Under the pieces are notes generated by a model. It made no database searches and was not told the origin of the DNA. It saw only the letters and a program-made list of their open reading frames with translations. The position numbers were made by a program, and so were the translations under genes. Positions 1 to 6,489 of a stretch of DNA of 62,012 bases are shown piece after piece. This stretch comes from CAZOKZ01 sp964580585 (GTDB taxonomy: Bacteria > Sumerlaeota > Sumerlaeia > SLMS01 > JAHLLQ01): NCBI GenBank assembly GCA_964580585.1, contig CAZOKZ010000020.1, positions 1 to 62,012 on the forward strand, in the 5' to 3' direction. How positions within the stretch are numbered: position 1 is the stretch's first letter; each line of letters begins with the position of its first letter.

Positions 1-55
1 GCGACGGGTCTGTCGCGTTCGTATTGATTCGCTCGAATCATTGAATCGATTCAGT

Positions 56-97
56 TCCCCGCCGGTTAATTGATCGGCGGGGACTTTTTTTATTTTC
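56..97 (+). terminator. Rho-independent terminator of an upstream gene
   Basis: A perfect 8-bp stem CCCCGCCG/CGGCGGGG (57-64 and 75-82, extended by a T-A pair) encloses a 10-nt loop and is followed by a T-rich tail (ctttttttatttt). It most likely ends a gene lying left of the window and insulates the mscS gene that starts at 131. Positions 1-55 hold no recognisable gene. Confidence 0.8.
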
Positions 98-130
98 CGA
101 AACTTCTCATCTCCTCGGAGCGAGCGCGCG

Positions 131-1063
131 ATGAACCAATTGAGCGAATGGATTCAGGGGTATTTGGGGATTGGAGCTGGGGATCAGGGGAAAATTCTCG
201 CAACGTTAGTCGTGCTCGTTTTATTCTGGGCGCTTCGTCGAGCGATTTTGCACTTTGCTCAGCGCCAATTCGACGATGTGCGTGTCTTATATCGGTGGCG
301 CAAAAATTCGACCTATACCACTGTCACCCTGACGATTTTTTGCATCGGCTGGGTATGGCTCGGAGAAGTTAGCTCGCTTTCCACGTTCCTGGGATTGCTT
401 TCTGCGGGGTTGGCGATTGCTCTCCAGACGCCAATTGTGAATCTGGCCGGTTGGTTTTTCATCATGTGGCGGCGCCCGTTTGAAGTCGGCGACCGCATCC
501 AGATCGGCGAAACGCGCGGGGACGTGATCGACTTGCGGATTTTCATGTTTACCATGATGGAAATCGGCCACTGGGTGGATGCGGATCAAAGCACGGGCCG
601 GATCGTTCACATTCCAAACGGCAAAGTCTTTTCCGAACCGGTGGCGAATTATTCGAAGGGGTTTCAGTACATCTGGAATGAACTTCCCGTACTGATAACG
701 TTTGAGAGCGACTGGCGTGCGGCGAAGGAAATCCTTCAGGAAATTGCGAACAAGCATTCGGAGCACTTGTCCGAGGAAGCCGCCGAAAAAGTGCGCGAAG
801 CTTCGAATCGGTTCATGATATTCTACTCGAAACTCACGCCGATTGTTTACACCAGTGTGCAGGACAGCGGCGTTTTGCTGACGATTCGGTTTTTAGGGGA
901 ACCACGTCGTCGCCGTGCGGCATCTCAGGCCATTTGGGAGGATATTCTGGATGCGTTTGCCGAACGACCCGACATTGATTTTGCCTACCCAACTCAACGT
1001 TTTTACAATAACGCGACGGAAGGAAAAACCGGCCAGATTCAGCCATGGCAGGGGAAAAACTAG
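131..1063 (+). CDS. mscS: MscS-family mechanosensitive channel
   Basis: A 310-residue small-conductance mechanosensitive channel protein that would open under membrane tension to release osmolytes. Hydrophobic segments lie near residues 22-42, 58-80 and 88-115; the last is the pore helix type, rich in Gly and Ala (LSAGLAIALQTPIVNLAGW). It is followed by the beta-barrel domain with FEVGDRIQIGETRGDVIDL and the typical VHIPNGKVFSEPVANYS strand. The start ATG has GGAG about 10 nt upstream. Length is close to E. coli MscS (286). The C-terminal alpha/beta domain contains an RRRR stretch near residue 258. It stands alone: terminator upstream, a convergent gene 10 bp downstream. The MscS assignment is firm; the osmotic role is inferred from the family. 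Confidence 0.9.
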   Translation: MNQLSEWIQGYLGIGAGDQGKILATLVVLVLFWALRRAILHFAQRQFDDVRVLYRWRKNSTYTTVTLTIFCIGWVWLGEVSSLSTFLGLLSAGLAIALQTPIVNLAGWFFIMWRRPFEVGDRIQIGETRGDVIDLRIFMFTMMEIGHWVDADQSTGRIVHIPNGKVFSEPVANYSKGFQYIWNELPVLITFESDWRAAKEILQEIANKHSEHLSEEAAEKVREASNRFMIFYSKLTPIVYTSVQDSGVLLTIRFLGEPRRRRAASQAIWEDILDAFAERPDIDFAYPTQRFYNNATEGKTGQIQPWQGKN

Positions 1064-1073
1064 GGGGGAACTC

Positions 1074-2147
1074 TCAGTGTTTGTCGTCCGCCCGTGTGAT
1101 AATCACCCGTCCCGTGAAGTCTGCGATGGCCACTTCTCCCGAATCAAGAATGCACAAATCAATCGGTTCGGTGGCTTGGGCCAATGTTTGGCGTTCTTTC
1201 CACGTATGATCGGTTGGTTGATATTCCATTACCCGAATACCGACCTTTCGCTCGCAGACATATAACAATCGGTTCTCCCAGACGACTTTCTGCACCAGGT
1301 TTTCATCTTGTTGGGTGGGAAAGTTGCGCATGGGAATAAACGTTTGAGACATCAATTCTTGTGACAAGGGAATGTACTGGACGATTTGAACGCCCTCCAC
1401 GCGATTGGTGAAGAAAATATTACGTCCATCGGAATCCACGGAATCGCAGTATCCACGAACCGGCCACGAGGCCAGACGATGAGGTCGGGTTGGATCGCTG
1501 ACATCGAGTACCGCCATGCCCAATTCATGGGAATCCGCAACCAGCAGCGTTGTATCGTTCAAAAACGCGACTTGGCGAGCAAATGTCACAAACGGATAGC
1601 GACCCGAAAGCCGTGGCGTTTCCTCACCGTTGGGACGAGTGTAGATTGCGACACCTGCGCCGCTTTCGGCCACGGCAATCACATCGCCGCGAACCGCGAC
1701 TCCGCACGGGATTCCTTCGACGGGCCAGGAGAGGCGCACGGCATAGTTCATTCCTTCGCCGCGCGGTTCCACAACACGCAAGGCGTTGTCGCGACCCGCC
1801 AGCAAAACGGACCGATCGTCCCAGGCACAGACGCTCATGGTTGGCCAATCCTGCCGGATGAGAAGTGAATCGCCAAGAGCGGGCGCCTCCGGATCCACCC
1901 ACCCGACGCCTGCTTTGCCCAGTCCCACCCAGAGCAATCCATGGACTTCCGTGACGCTGAGGACTGGCGCGGGTAGGGGGATTATCTGGTCTTCGGCGCG
2001 TAGATTCACCCGCGCGGAGATCAGAATCAGAAAGACGCACAAAACGAGTTGCAGCCAGTCGGACAGGCACTCGAACCGGGATTGGCGTTGACTCCCTACG
2101 CGGGCGCCGTAGCGTTTGAGGACTGTTGGATTGACCAACCTTTTCAC
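1074..2147 (-). CDS. Secreted beta-propeller-like protein (LVIVD-type repeats)
   Basis: 357 residues from a GTG start. A basic N-terminus and one hydrophobic segment (about residues 31-47, WLQLVLCVFLILI) suggest a signal peptide or membrane anchor, so most of the protein would lie outside the cytoplasm. The rest is a series of beta-rich units such as GMAVLDVSDPTRPHRLASW and IFFTNRVEGVQIVQY, which resemble LVIVD-type propeller blades (alternating short strands and a DVSDP turn). No catalytic motif is visible. A shorter form starting nearer the hydrophobic segment is possible. It is transcribed divergently from the small membrane proteins at 2193. Function unknown; the propeller call is inferred from pattern only. 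Confidence 0.65.
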   Translation of the reverse strand: MKRLVNPTVLKRYGARVGSQRQSRFECLSDWLQLVLCVFLILISARVNLRAEDQIIPLPAPVLSVTEVHGLLWVGLGKAGVGWVDPEAPALGDSLLIRQDWPTMSVCAWDDRSVLLAGRDNALRVVEPRGEGMNYAVRLSWPVEGIPCGVAVRGDVIAVAESGAGVAIYTRPNGEETPRLSGRYPFVTFARQVAFLNDTTLLVADSHELGMAVLDVSDPTRPHRLASWPVRGYCDSVDSDGRNIFFTNRVEGVQIVQYIPLSQELMSQTFIPMRNFPTQQDENLVQKVVWENRLLYVCERKVGIRVMEYQPTDHTWKERQTLAQATEPIDLCILDSGEVAIADFTGRVIITRADDKH

Positions 2148-2192
2148 CGTGCGAGCCTTCGTGCGGATTGACTACCGGAAAGAATCCCTATC

Positions 2193-2693
2193 GTGACAAC
2201 TCCCTCGCGGCAACCGGTACCTGTGGCGCTCGGCATGTGTTTGTTGAATCTGCTGATACCCGGGGCGGGTTATCTGGCCGCACGCGACGTTCGGCGGGGA
2301 GTTTTTCTTTTTCTTCTCCTGAATGGTGTCTTTTTTCTGGGGCTGGCATATGACGGCTATATGTACGTTCCACCGTTTTCCCGCTCGAATCCCGCGTTCA
2401 ACATCGTCAGCCTTCTGATTTTCATCGCCGAAGCGTGCCATTTGGGCGGAACGGCCCTCCTGATCGTTGCCGAAAAGATTGGCGGCGCGCTGGGAGGGAT
2501 TCTGGTTCGCAACCCTGGGGGGGCATATTCCGATATCGGGACGTTGCACTTTGTGGTGGGAGGGATATTGAACTATTTTGCAACGGTTCGACTGTGGGAT
2601 TTACTGGCTGGGAATGTGGAAGAGGATCATTCCGAGGCATCGGAGCCGGAGCCGTCCACCCAGACGGATGCCGAAAAGGAGAACGCCAAATGA
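2193..2693 (+). CDS. Small polytopic membrane protein (DUF6677-like)
   Basis: 166 residues from a GTG start with GGAAAGAA about 9 nt upstream. The N-terminus has LLNLLIPGAGYLAARDVRRG followed by hydrophobic segments at about residues 32-50, 65-90 and 118-138, then an acidic, Glu/Ser-rich tail after residue 142. The motif DIGTLHFVVGGILNYFATV near the third segment recalls the DUF6677 family of PVC-type bacteria, a match made from memory. The stop codon overlaps the start of the next gene (ATGA), so the two are translationally coupled. No enzymatic motif is seen and no function can be given. Confidence 0.75.
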   Translation: MTTPSRQPVPVALGMCLLNLLIPGAGYLAARDVRRGVFLFLLLNGVFFLGLAYDGYMYVPPFSRSNPAFNIVSLLIFIAEACHLGGTALLIVAEKIGGALGGILVRNPGGAYSDIGTLHFVVGGILNYFATVRLWDLLAGNVEEDHSEASEPEPSTQTDAEKENAK

Positions 2694-2878
2694 TGCCAGG
2701 AATCGTATTTCTTTTTTCTGGAATTTATCTGACGTTTATCGTCAGTTTGGTCATATCCTTGCTGGAGTGGAGTACAGAGAAGGGTTTAGCAAGGAATACT
2801 CTTCGAAGATGGTGTAAATTTCTGCTCGGGTTAGTAATTTTGGGAATACTTGTGCAGATATTTACATGGCTCGGATAA
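2690..2878 (+). CDS. Small coupled membrane protein, 62 residues
   Basis: A short gene whose ATG (2690) overlaps the stop of the upstream gene as ATGATG, giving 62 residues (or 61 from the second ATG). It has two hydrophobic segments, about residues 4-26 (GIVFLFSGIYLTFIVSLVIS) and 44-61 (FLLGLVILGILVQIFTWLG), joined by a short basic loop with RRW. The overlap with a real gene and the regular two-helix pattern support it as genuine, probably a partner of the 166-residue membrane protein. It is too short to assign to a family. Confidence 0.7.
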   Translation: MMPGIVFLFSGIYLTFIVSLVISLLEWSTEKGLARNTLRRWCKFLLGLVILGILVQIFTWLG

Positions 2879-2977
2879 CCAACACGGCTCCAAAGGGAAT
2901 TCACGGGGGTGCCTTCACTTTGGAACGACGAACCAACCGATTCGATGGGTTTCACAGCTACTTCTTGTGAAAACACT

Positions 2978-3017
2978 GCCTGGCTCAAACCTCTTGAAGC
3001 CTGGTAAGCCTCTTGAA
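2978..3017 (+). repeat. Direct repeat GCCTGG-N-CCTCTTGAA upstream of the pilin gene
   Basis: Two tandem copies of GCCTGG followed by CCTCTTGAA occur at 2978-2998 (6-nt spacer) and 2999-3017 (4-nt spacer), 28 bp before the pilin start. They could be regulator sites or leader elements. Nothing else is recognised in 2879-3044. Confidence 0.4.
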
Positions 3018-3044
3018 AACCTTGAAAGGAGCAAGTTAAGTCAG

Positions 3045-3686
3045 ATGAAGAAACTTCACGGCTTTACTCTTATCGAACTTCTGATCGTGGTGGCCATTAT
3101 CGCCATCCTTGCCGCTATCGCGGTTCCGAACTTCCTGGAAGCCCAGGTCCGTTCGAAAGTCTCACGTGTTAAGGCTGACCAACGCTCGATGGCGACCGCT
3201 TTGGAAGCCTACTATGTTGACAACAACCTGTATCCTGACCACGCTGGTGGTTCGGACCTCGTTGGTACGTCGGCTGACTCGATGACCGATGCGGCGAACG
3301 GCGATGATACACTTCCATCTCGCACATTCCGTCTGATCAACGCCGATGCACCGAACCTGGGCACGTTGACGACACCTGTTGCGTTCATCACGCAATACTT
3401 CTCGGATCCGTTCGCAGATACCCGCGGCCGTACGTTCCGTTACTTCCAAAAACGCCAAGGCTGGATTCTGGGCTCCTTTGGCCCGGACGCTGACGAACTT
3501 CTCGATGGCGACCTTGGCTGGGGTGTTGGTACCTGGAGCATCAGCGACACCGACGCAGCAAACAGTATCGAAACGATCTATGATATCACCATTACTCAGC
3601 CCTCAGAGCTGCTGTTGACGGCCGGTACCTATGATCCGACCAACGGTACGGTTTCGAGCGGCGACGTTTGGCGCGTGAAAGAATAA
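3045..3686 (+). CDS. Type IV pilin / pseudopilin-like protein
   Basis: 213 residues from the ATG at 3045, preceded by AAAGGAG 13 nt away. The class III signal MKKLHG-FTLIELLIVVAIIA has the prepilin peptidase site after Gly6, Phe at mature position 1 and Glu at position 5, followed by the long hydrophobic helix and NFLEAQVRSKVSRVKADQR, a form typical of GspG/PulG-like pilins of deep-branching diderms. The remainder is a beta-rich head with SFGPDADELLDGD, close to the GspG-like signature G-(S/P)xGPD. It would be exported and assembled in a pilus or pseudopilus. No assembly genes lie nearby. A strong terminator follows, so it is monocistronic. An in-frame extension to 2850 lacks a ribosome site and was not used. 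Confidence 0.9.
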   Translation: MKKLHGFTLIELLIVVAIIAILAAIAVPNFLEAQVRSKVSRVKADQRSMATALEAYYVDNNLYPDHAGGSDLVGTSADSMTDAANGDDTLPSRTFRLINADAPNLGTLTTPVAFITQYFSDPFADTRGRTFRYFQKRQGWILGSFGPDADELLDGDLGWGVGTWSISDTDAANSIETIYDITITQPSELLLTAGTYDPTNGTVSSGDVWRVKE

Positions 3687-3716
3687 GACGCTCCACACTT
3701 AGTTCGTGAGAAAGCA

Positions 3717-3753
3717 AATGACCGTCATGCAAACGCGTGACGGTCATTTTTTT
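3717..3753 (+). terminator. Strong rho-independent terminator
   Basis: Perfect 11-bp stem AATGACCGTCA/TGACGGTCATT (3717-3727, 3738-3748) with a 10-nt loop and a run of seven T. It ends the pilin gene and, because ppa converges on it from the right, may act on both strands. Confidence 0.9.
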
Positions 3754-3776
3754 GTTCTATTCCTTGGACTTTGAGG

Positions 3777-4481
3777 CTATTTCTTTCGCGCGTTTGCCTT
3801 CGCAGCTTTTTTCTTTGCCGGGGCTTTTCGTCCAGGTGCCCGATTTGTCTCAGGTGATTTTTGCGAGCCAACGGTACCGGTTTTTCCGACCTTCGGACGT
3901 TGTTTGATCATCGCCTGGCGTTGCGCTGTCTCCGAGATATCCCACCCCTCCAGTCGAGTGTGTTCTTTTTCGTAAAGTTCAATCGCGTGGTTGATTTGTT
4001 TCATGGCGACTTCTCGACCGTCCCACCCCAGGGGGAGCGTTCGGGACCCTTCAAGGTCCTTATACACAGCAAAAAAATGCGCGACCTCGGCCAGGAAATG
4101 AGGCGCCACGTCCTTCAAATCCTGCACGTTCCCAAAAAACGGGTTGTGAACCGGTACGCACAAAATTTTATCGTCAGGCTCGCCTTGGTCAAGCATGCGG
4201 AAAATCCCGATGGGTCGGGCTTCCACCACGCAGCCTGTGAATGTTGGTTCGTTGATCAACACGATCGCGTCCAACGGATCGTGGTCCTCGTAGTAAGTTT
4301 GCGGGATAAAGCCATAATCGCCCGGGTAAATCATCGGCGAGTAAAGCACGCGGCTGAGGTGGTAAAGGCCGGTGGATTTGTTCAATTCGTACTTGTTGCG
4401 CGAGCCTTTGGGAATTTCGACGACAACGTGAATCCGGTCGGGCAGGGCGTGAGCGGGAGGAATGTCATGCCAGGGATGCAA
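3777..4481 (-). CDS. ppa: Inorganic pyrophosphatase (family I) with basic C-terminal tail
   Basis: Hydrolyses pyrophosphate to phosphate in the cytoplasm, pulling biosynthetic reactions forward. 234 residues from a TTG start with AAAGGA upstream. Family I features: EIPKGSRNKYE near residue 23, PGDYGFIPQT near 53, and the metal-binding DHDPLDAIVL near 67, where His replaces the usual Gly/Ser of the PPase signature; MLDQGEPDDKI is also conserved. The order resembles plant-type soluble PPases. Beyond about residue 195 the protein continues with a Lys/Ala/Pro-rich tail ending KAPAKKKAAKANARKK, like a histone H1 tail, which ordinary bacterial PPases (about 175 residues) lack. Monocistronic. Catalytic identity is firm, the tail function unknown. 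Confidence 0.93.
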   Translation of the reverse strand: MHPWHDIPPAHALPDRIHVVVEIPKGSRNKYELNKSTGLYHLSRVLYSPMIYPGDYGFIPQTYYEDHDPLDAIVLINEPTFTGCVVEARPIGIFRMLDQGEPDDKILCVPVHNPFFGNVQDLKDVAPHFLAEVAHFFAVYKDLEGSRTLPLGWDGREVAMKQINHAIELYEKEHTRLEGWDISETAQRQAMIKQRPKVGKTGTVGSQKSPETNRAPGRKAPAKKKAAKANARKK

Positions 4482-4695
4482 GGTCAGGAGTCCTTTACGG
4501 GGGAAAGCGGAGTCGGAGGCTCCGATTTGTTGACCCCAGTTGCCAGCTTGGCGTGGGAGCCGTCAAGGGCAGCCTGAAAACACGGCGCCTTCAATTGCCC
4601 TGAACGCGATATTTCGCCTGTTTCCCTTGCCCTATCCGGTCCTCGCGCGCGAGGTCACTTTCCAGATATCGTGAACACGCTCCCGGAGATCCTTC

Positions 4696-5562
4696 ATGCA
4701 CTCATCCATTAGAATTCTTTTTTTGCACGCGCTTGGCGCCCTGTGTTTAGTGGCGCTCAACGGTTGCTTTTACCGTCCGCTGCAACTCAAGGAAACCTCC
4801 GACAGCACGGTGCGCGCCATCGTGGTGGGCGATGCTCGCTGGATCGAGGAAGGCAATGCCGACGCCTCCACGATGAAGGAAATTTCGCCTCGCATGTTCA
4901 AGTTTGGAATCGGTACGGGAGCCGTCGTGCCCGACGCCAGCCAGCAAAGCAATTCCGTGGTGCTCGGGCGCGCGATGTTTGTCAGCCCACTGGTTCCGAA
5001 ACAAACCGCCGAGGTCGAGTACACCAGCCTTGCGCTTTACAGCAGTTTTCTGACGGGGATTCCGCCGCGCACCAAGCCCGCAGCCATCTACCGCATTCGT
5101 TGGACGATCAGCGGCACACCGCTTTCCGAATTGTACCATGAGATTGTCCGACGCCATGGTGAAAATGTCGTCATCATTGGCACGGGGAAATTTGTACGCC
5201 TTAATGGATCGACCATGGCGAATGCGCCGACTGGTTCAAACGCAGGAAGTAAGGAAGCGAATCGGACATCGGTACGATTGAAAAACACAAAGGCATTATT
5301 CGGCGGTATGTTGCTCGATAGTCCCTACGCGCTGAATAAAACGCGTCGGCTGGTGTTTCCTTTGGCTCCTGGCATGGAAGATCAAGTGGACGAACTTTCC
5401 CAGGTGAATTTTGCCCGATTGCGTTCGCTGAAGGGCATCAATCTCGAAGACCCGGAAACCGCGAGTGCTCACGTTCAGAGTGTTGGACGTCTGGATACCG
5501 ACAGCGTCATCAAATCCGGAGAACTGCACGTGTACTTGGTGGATGATTTGGAGGTGCGGTAA
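4696..5562 (+). CDS. Predicted lipoprotein of unknown function
   Basis: 288 residues; ATG preceded by GGAG 7 nt away. A signal peptide ends in the lipobox LVALNGC, so Cys24 would be lipidated and the protein anchored in a membrane facing the periplasm. The mature part shows beta-rich segments with no motif I recognise. Its stop lies only 7 bp from the 3' end of the convergent tRNA array. No transcription terminator is visible between them. Confidence 0.75.
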   Translation: MHSSIRILFLHALGALCLVALNGCFYRPLQLKETSDSTVRAIVVGDARWIEEGNADASTMKEISPRMFKFGIGTGAVVPDASQQSNSVVLGRAMFVSPLVPKQTAEVEYTSLALYSSFLTGIPPRTKPAAIYRIRWTISGTPLSELYHEIVRRHGENVVIIGTGKFVRLNGSTMANAPTGSNAGSKEANRTSVRLKNTKALFGGMLLDSPYALNKTRRLVFPLAPGMEDQVDELSQVNFARLRSLKGINLEDPETASAHVQSVGRLDTDSVIKSGELHVYLVDDLEVR

Positions 5563-5569
5563 TTTTTGG

Positions 5570-5644
5570 TAGGCCAGGAGGGATTCGAACCCTCAACCTT
5601 CCGCCCCTCGAACGGACGCCTCTTGCCAATTGGGCTACTGGCCT
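5570..5644 (-). tRNA. tRNA-Leu-like (anticodon GAG), class I shape
   Basis: Read on the minus strand: 7-bp acceptor stem AGGCCAG/CTGGCCT, discriminator A73, and an encoded CCA at 5569-5567. T arm GAGGG-TTCGAAT-CCCTC is perfect. The anticodon stem TCCGT/GCGGA closes the loop TCGAGGG, placing GAG at 34-36 with G37, but position 33 is C instead of the near-universal U. The variable loop is only 5 nt (AGGTT), although bacterial tRNA-Leu normally has a long class II variable arm. It is first by coordinate and last in transcription order of a three-gene array. It could be a diverged or non-functional copy because of C33. Confidence 0.75.
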
Positions 5645-5653
5645 ACGGGTTGG

Positions 5654-5728
5654 TGCGGCCGGTGGGATTCGAACCCACACTTGACGGATTTTAAGTCCGC
5701 TGCCTCTACCGGATTGGGCTACGGCCGC
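5654..5728 (-). tRNA. tRNA-Leu-like (anticodon UAA), class I shape
   Basis: Acceptor stem GCGGCCG/CGGCCGC (7 bp), discriminator A73, CCA encoded at 5653-5651. D loop contains GG, T arm GTGGG-TTCGAAT-CCCAC is perfect, anticodon stem GCGGA/TCCGT with loop CTTAAAA gives anticodon UAA with U33 and A37, as expected for a reader of UUA/UUG. The variable loop is 5 nt (CAAGT), so it has class I form despite its leucine anticodon. It is clearly a paralog of its two neighbours, sharing the D-arm block AGCCCAAT and GAGGC. Spacers within the array are 6-10 bp. Confidence 0.85.
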
Positions 5729-5738
5729 ATCAATTTGG

Positions 5739-5813
5739 TGAACCGGGTGGGATTCGAACTCACACTGTACAGGTCCTAAGCCTGTTGCCTCTGCCAGATT
5801 GGGCTACCGGTCC
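5739..5813 (-). tRNA. tRNA-Leu-like (anticodon UAG), class I shape
   Basis: Acceptor stem GGACCGG/CCGGTTC (one G-U pair), discriminator A73, CCA at 5738-5736. Anticodon stem ACAGG/CCTGT with loop CTTAGGA gives UAG, U33 and G37, the usual purine for CUN readers. The T stem GTGAG/CCCAC has one A-C mismatch at 52-62. The variable loop is 5 nt (ACAGT). It is the first gene of the array in transcription order and begins only about 4 nt after the T-run of a terminator-like hairpin. Confidence 0.82.
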
Positions 5814-5816
5814 GGG

Positions 5817-5853
5817 ATAAAAACAAAAACCCCGACTGCAAACGCAGCCGGGG
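5817..5853 (-). terminator. Terminator-like hairpin just upstream of the tRNA array
   Basis: On the minus strand a 10-bp stem (5853-5844 with 5839-5830, one internal mismatch) and GTTT tetraloop are followed by TTTTTGTTTTTA. It could end transcripts from the zinc-ribbon gene at 6049-6240, but it directly abuts the first tRNA, so the array needs a promoter inside this stretch or readthrough. Positions 5854-6048 hold no other feature I can support. Confidence 0.7.
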
Positions 5854-6048
5854 GAAATTTAGGTATATTCAAATCACCGAAGTCCGCGACTACGTCAAAA
5901 TTCTCCTGCGAAGGAGAAGCAGCGACGGGTATAACGATGTGCGGCGAATCGAGATCATCTTTTCATTATTTCTTTCGGAGATAAATGAACCCTAGCCAAA
6001 ATTTTTTTGGCGTCAAGGGTATTCGCTTGGCGAAGTGCTGGAAATTAA

Positions 6049-6240
6049 TTAACCAAGTTTAATCCCACACCCTCTACATCTGATTTCTTCTTCCTGCATA
6101 CTGCTCATCACAAAAGGCAACCAGCATAAAGGTAGGCAAAAGAGCAGGAGGACAATGAACAGAACCCAACCCACCGCTGACATTTGCTTTTTTCGTCGTG
6201 GCATCCCTACATGTGCACAATATGGACATTTAATTTCCAT
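6049..6240 (-). CDS. LITAF-like zinc-ribbon membrane miniprotein
   Basis: 63 residues with a GGGAGGG-type ribosome site 10-13 nt before the ATG. The first CPYC (residues 5-8) and the last CRGCG (55-59) flank one hydrophobic stretch (about residues 22-45, SAVGWVLFIVLLLFCLPLCW). Two CxxC knuckles on either side of a membrane-inserted segment is the arrangement of LITAF-like domains, in which both pairs meet to bind one zinc ion on the cytoplasmic face. It is a standalone single-domain protein. Role unknown; the fold call rests on the Cys pattern and spacing. Confidence 0.7.
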   Translation of the reverse strand: MEIKCPYCAHVGMPRRKKQMSAVGWVLFIVLLLFCLPLCWLPFVMSSMQEEEIRCRGCGIKLG

Positions 6241-6489
6241 AGAAAGCCACCCTCCCGATTTTTGTTCCGTCGAAACAGTGCCCCGTAGCTATGACTGATT
6301 CTCCTTGGTTTCCTAAATCAATGGTCTGGTAGAGGCAATACGATTTGGCGAGGCTGCCACTAGAATAAATTGACGGTAGGTTATTGGAATTTGAGTGGAT
6401 ATCTCCTTGGGTGCCCGAAAAACTGTTTCCCCGGAATTGGTTTCGCTATAGGCGACATGGGTGGTTTATTTTGTTTGTGGAGCCTGGGC

